The notes under the pieces are model-generated. The model had not been told where the DNA came from and ran no database searches. It was given only the letters and a program-made list of their open reading frames with translations. Below are positions 37,853 through 38,029 of a DNA stretch of 38,029 bases, in pieces. The number at the start of each line of letters is the position of its first letter. Within the stretch, counting starts at the first letter, position 1. The stretch is taken from IMG/VR virus record IMGVR_UViG_3300027759_005545, positions 1 through 38,029 of that record. The stretch is one strand, 5' to 3'. The translations under genes were made by a program, and so were the position numbers. The stretch comes from a virus.

Positions 37853-38029
37853 TCAAAGTTTACAACTTTCGCAGGAATCTTCGTCATCAAAATTGATTTG
37901 TTCAAGCGGCATATCTGGCGGGATTTCATCAATAGATTTTGATCCTTGCTTATTCACGAGGCTATAATACAGAGTTTTTCCGCCCCAATGCCAAAAGTTC
38001 ATCAAATTCTTTGCTATCAATGTAGTTGG
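37853..38029 (-). CDS. nrdA: Ribonucleotide reductase class Ia, large subunit NrdA, C-terminus only
   Basis: The last 58 codons of a gene that continues beyond the right edge. It reads ...LIAKNLMNFWHWGGKTLYYS, close to the YYWGIKTLYYQ region near the end of E. coli NrdA. It ends with an acidic tail and the redox pair Cys-Glu-Ser-Cys (DSCESCKL), which passes electrons from glutaredoxin or thioredoxin to the active site. The stop is TGA (37855-37853), 46 nt before the HNH start. Confidence 0.85.
   Translation of the reverse strand, partial: PTTLIAKNLMNFWHWGGKTLYYSLVNKQGSKSIDEIPPDMPLEQINFDDEDSCESCKL

Overview
The window looks like part of the genome of a large T4-type (Tevenvirinae-like) myovirus, most like the aquatic myophages known from metagenomes, infecting a Gram-negative bacterium. 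The phage call rests on a class Ia ribonucleotide reductase pair (nrdA end, nrdB) with an HNH homing endonuclease inserted, a glutaredoxin, a PAAR spike tip, large tail-fibre and virion proteins, a SleB-type cell-wall hydrolase, a UvdE-like gene start, a DexA-like exonuclease, short gene overlaps, and TATAAATA late-promoter-like boxes. The Gram-negative host follows from signal peptides, a lipobox and an outer-membrane beta-barrel. Host identity cannot be read further from the sequence. No tRNA or CRISPR array was seen.

Layout. (1) 1-4821, minus: UvdE-like start, fibre-like protein, Rossmann-like protein, then an operon of nucleotide-sugar dehydrogenase, 2OG-Fe(II) oxygenase and amidinotransferase. 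(2) 4822-7508, plus: a glycosyltransferase-like gene and a cluster of small membrane proteins (two related one-TM proteins flanking a DUF4337 protein). (3) 7509-8036: a gene-free convergent gap of 528 nt, dense in perfect stems, with a sigma70-like promoter pointing into it from the minus strand; this is the best candidate for an undescribed large structured RNA. (4) 8037-11085, minus: CHASE2-adenylate cyclase plus three small exported or membrane proteins. (5) 11197-17797, minus: apparently one operon from a consensus promoter (17839-17867) to a UUCG terminator (11154-11177): clpS, DexA-like exonuclease, gamma-glutamylcyclotransferase-like, a small protein, csgF, csgG, a curlin-repeat protein, a FecR-domain protein and an autotransporter-like outer-membrane barrel. 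(6) 17856-21952: Hsp20, small proteins, methyltransferase, glycosyltransferase, a large membrane coiled-coil protein. (7) 22083-26905: two tail-fibre genes, one with thirteen 16-residue YadA-head-like repeats. (8) 26959-30402: small genes, GIY-YIG protein, metallopeptidase-like protein, SleB endolysin. (9) 30549-33849: virion proteins, PAAR, Sm-like protein. (10) 33836-38029: glutaredoxin, two glycosyltransferase-like genes, nrdB, HNH endonuclease, nrdA end.

How it may work together. The most unusual feature is an envelope-directed set: curli-type secretion pore genes (csgG, csgF) with a curlin-like substrate, a FecR-domain periplasmic protein, an outer-membrane barrel, and next to them a membrane adenylate cyclase with a CHASE2 sensor. 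No csgE or csgD is present here. A perfect hairpin holds the ribosome binding site of csgF. I infer, without proof, that the phage alters the surface and possibly cAMP signalling of the infected cell. Several genes have promoter -10 boxes placed so that the message would start at or within 1-2 nt of the start codon, suggesting leaderless mRNAs.
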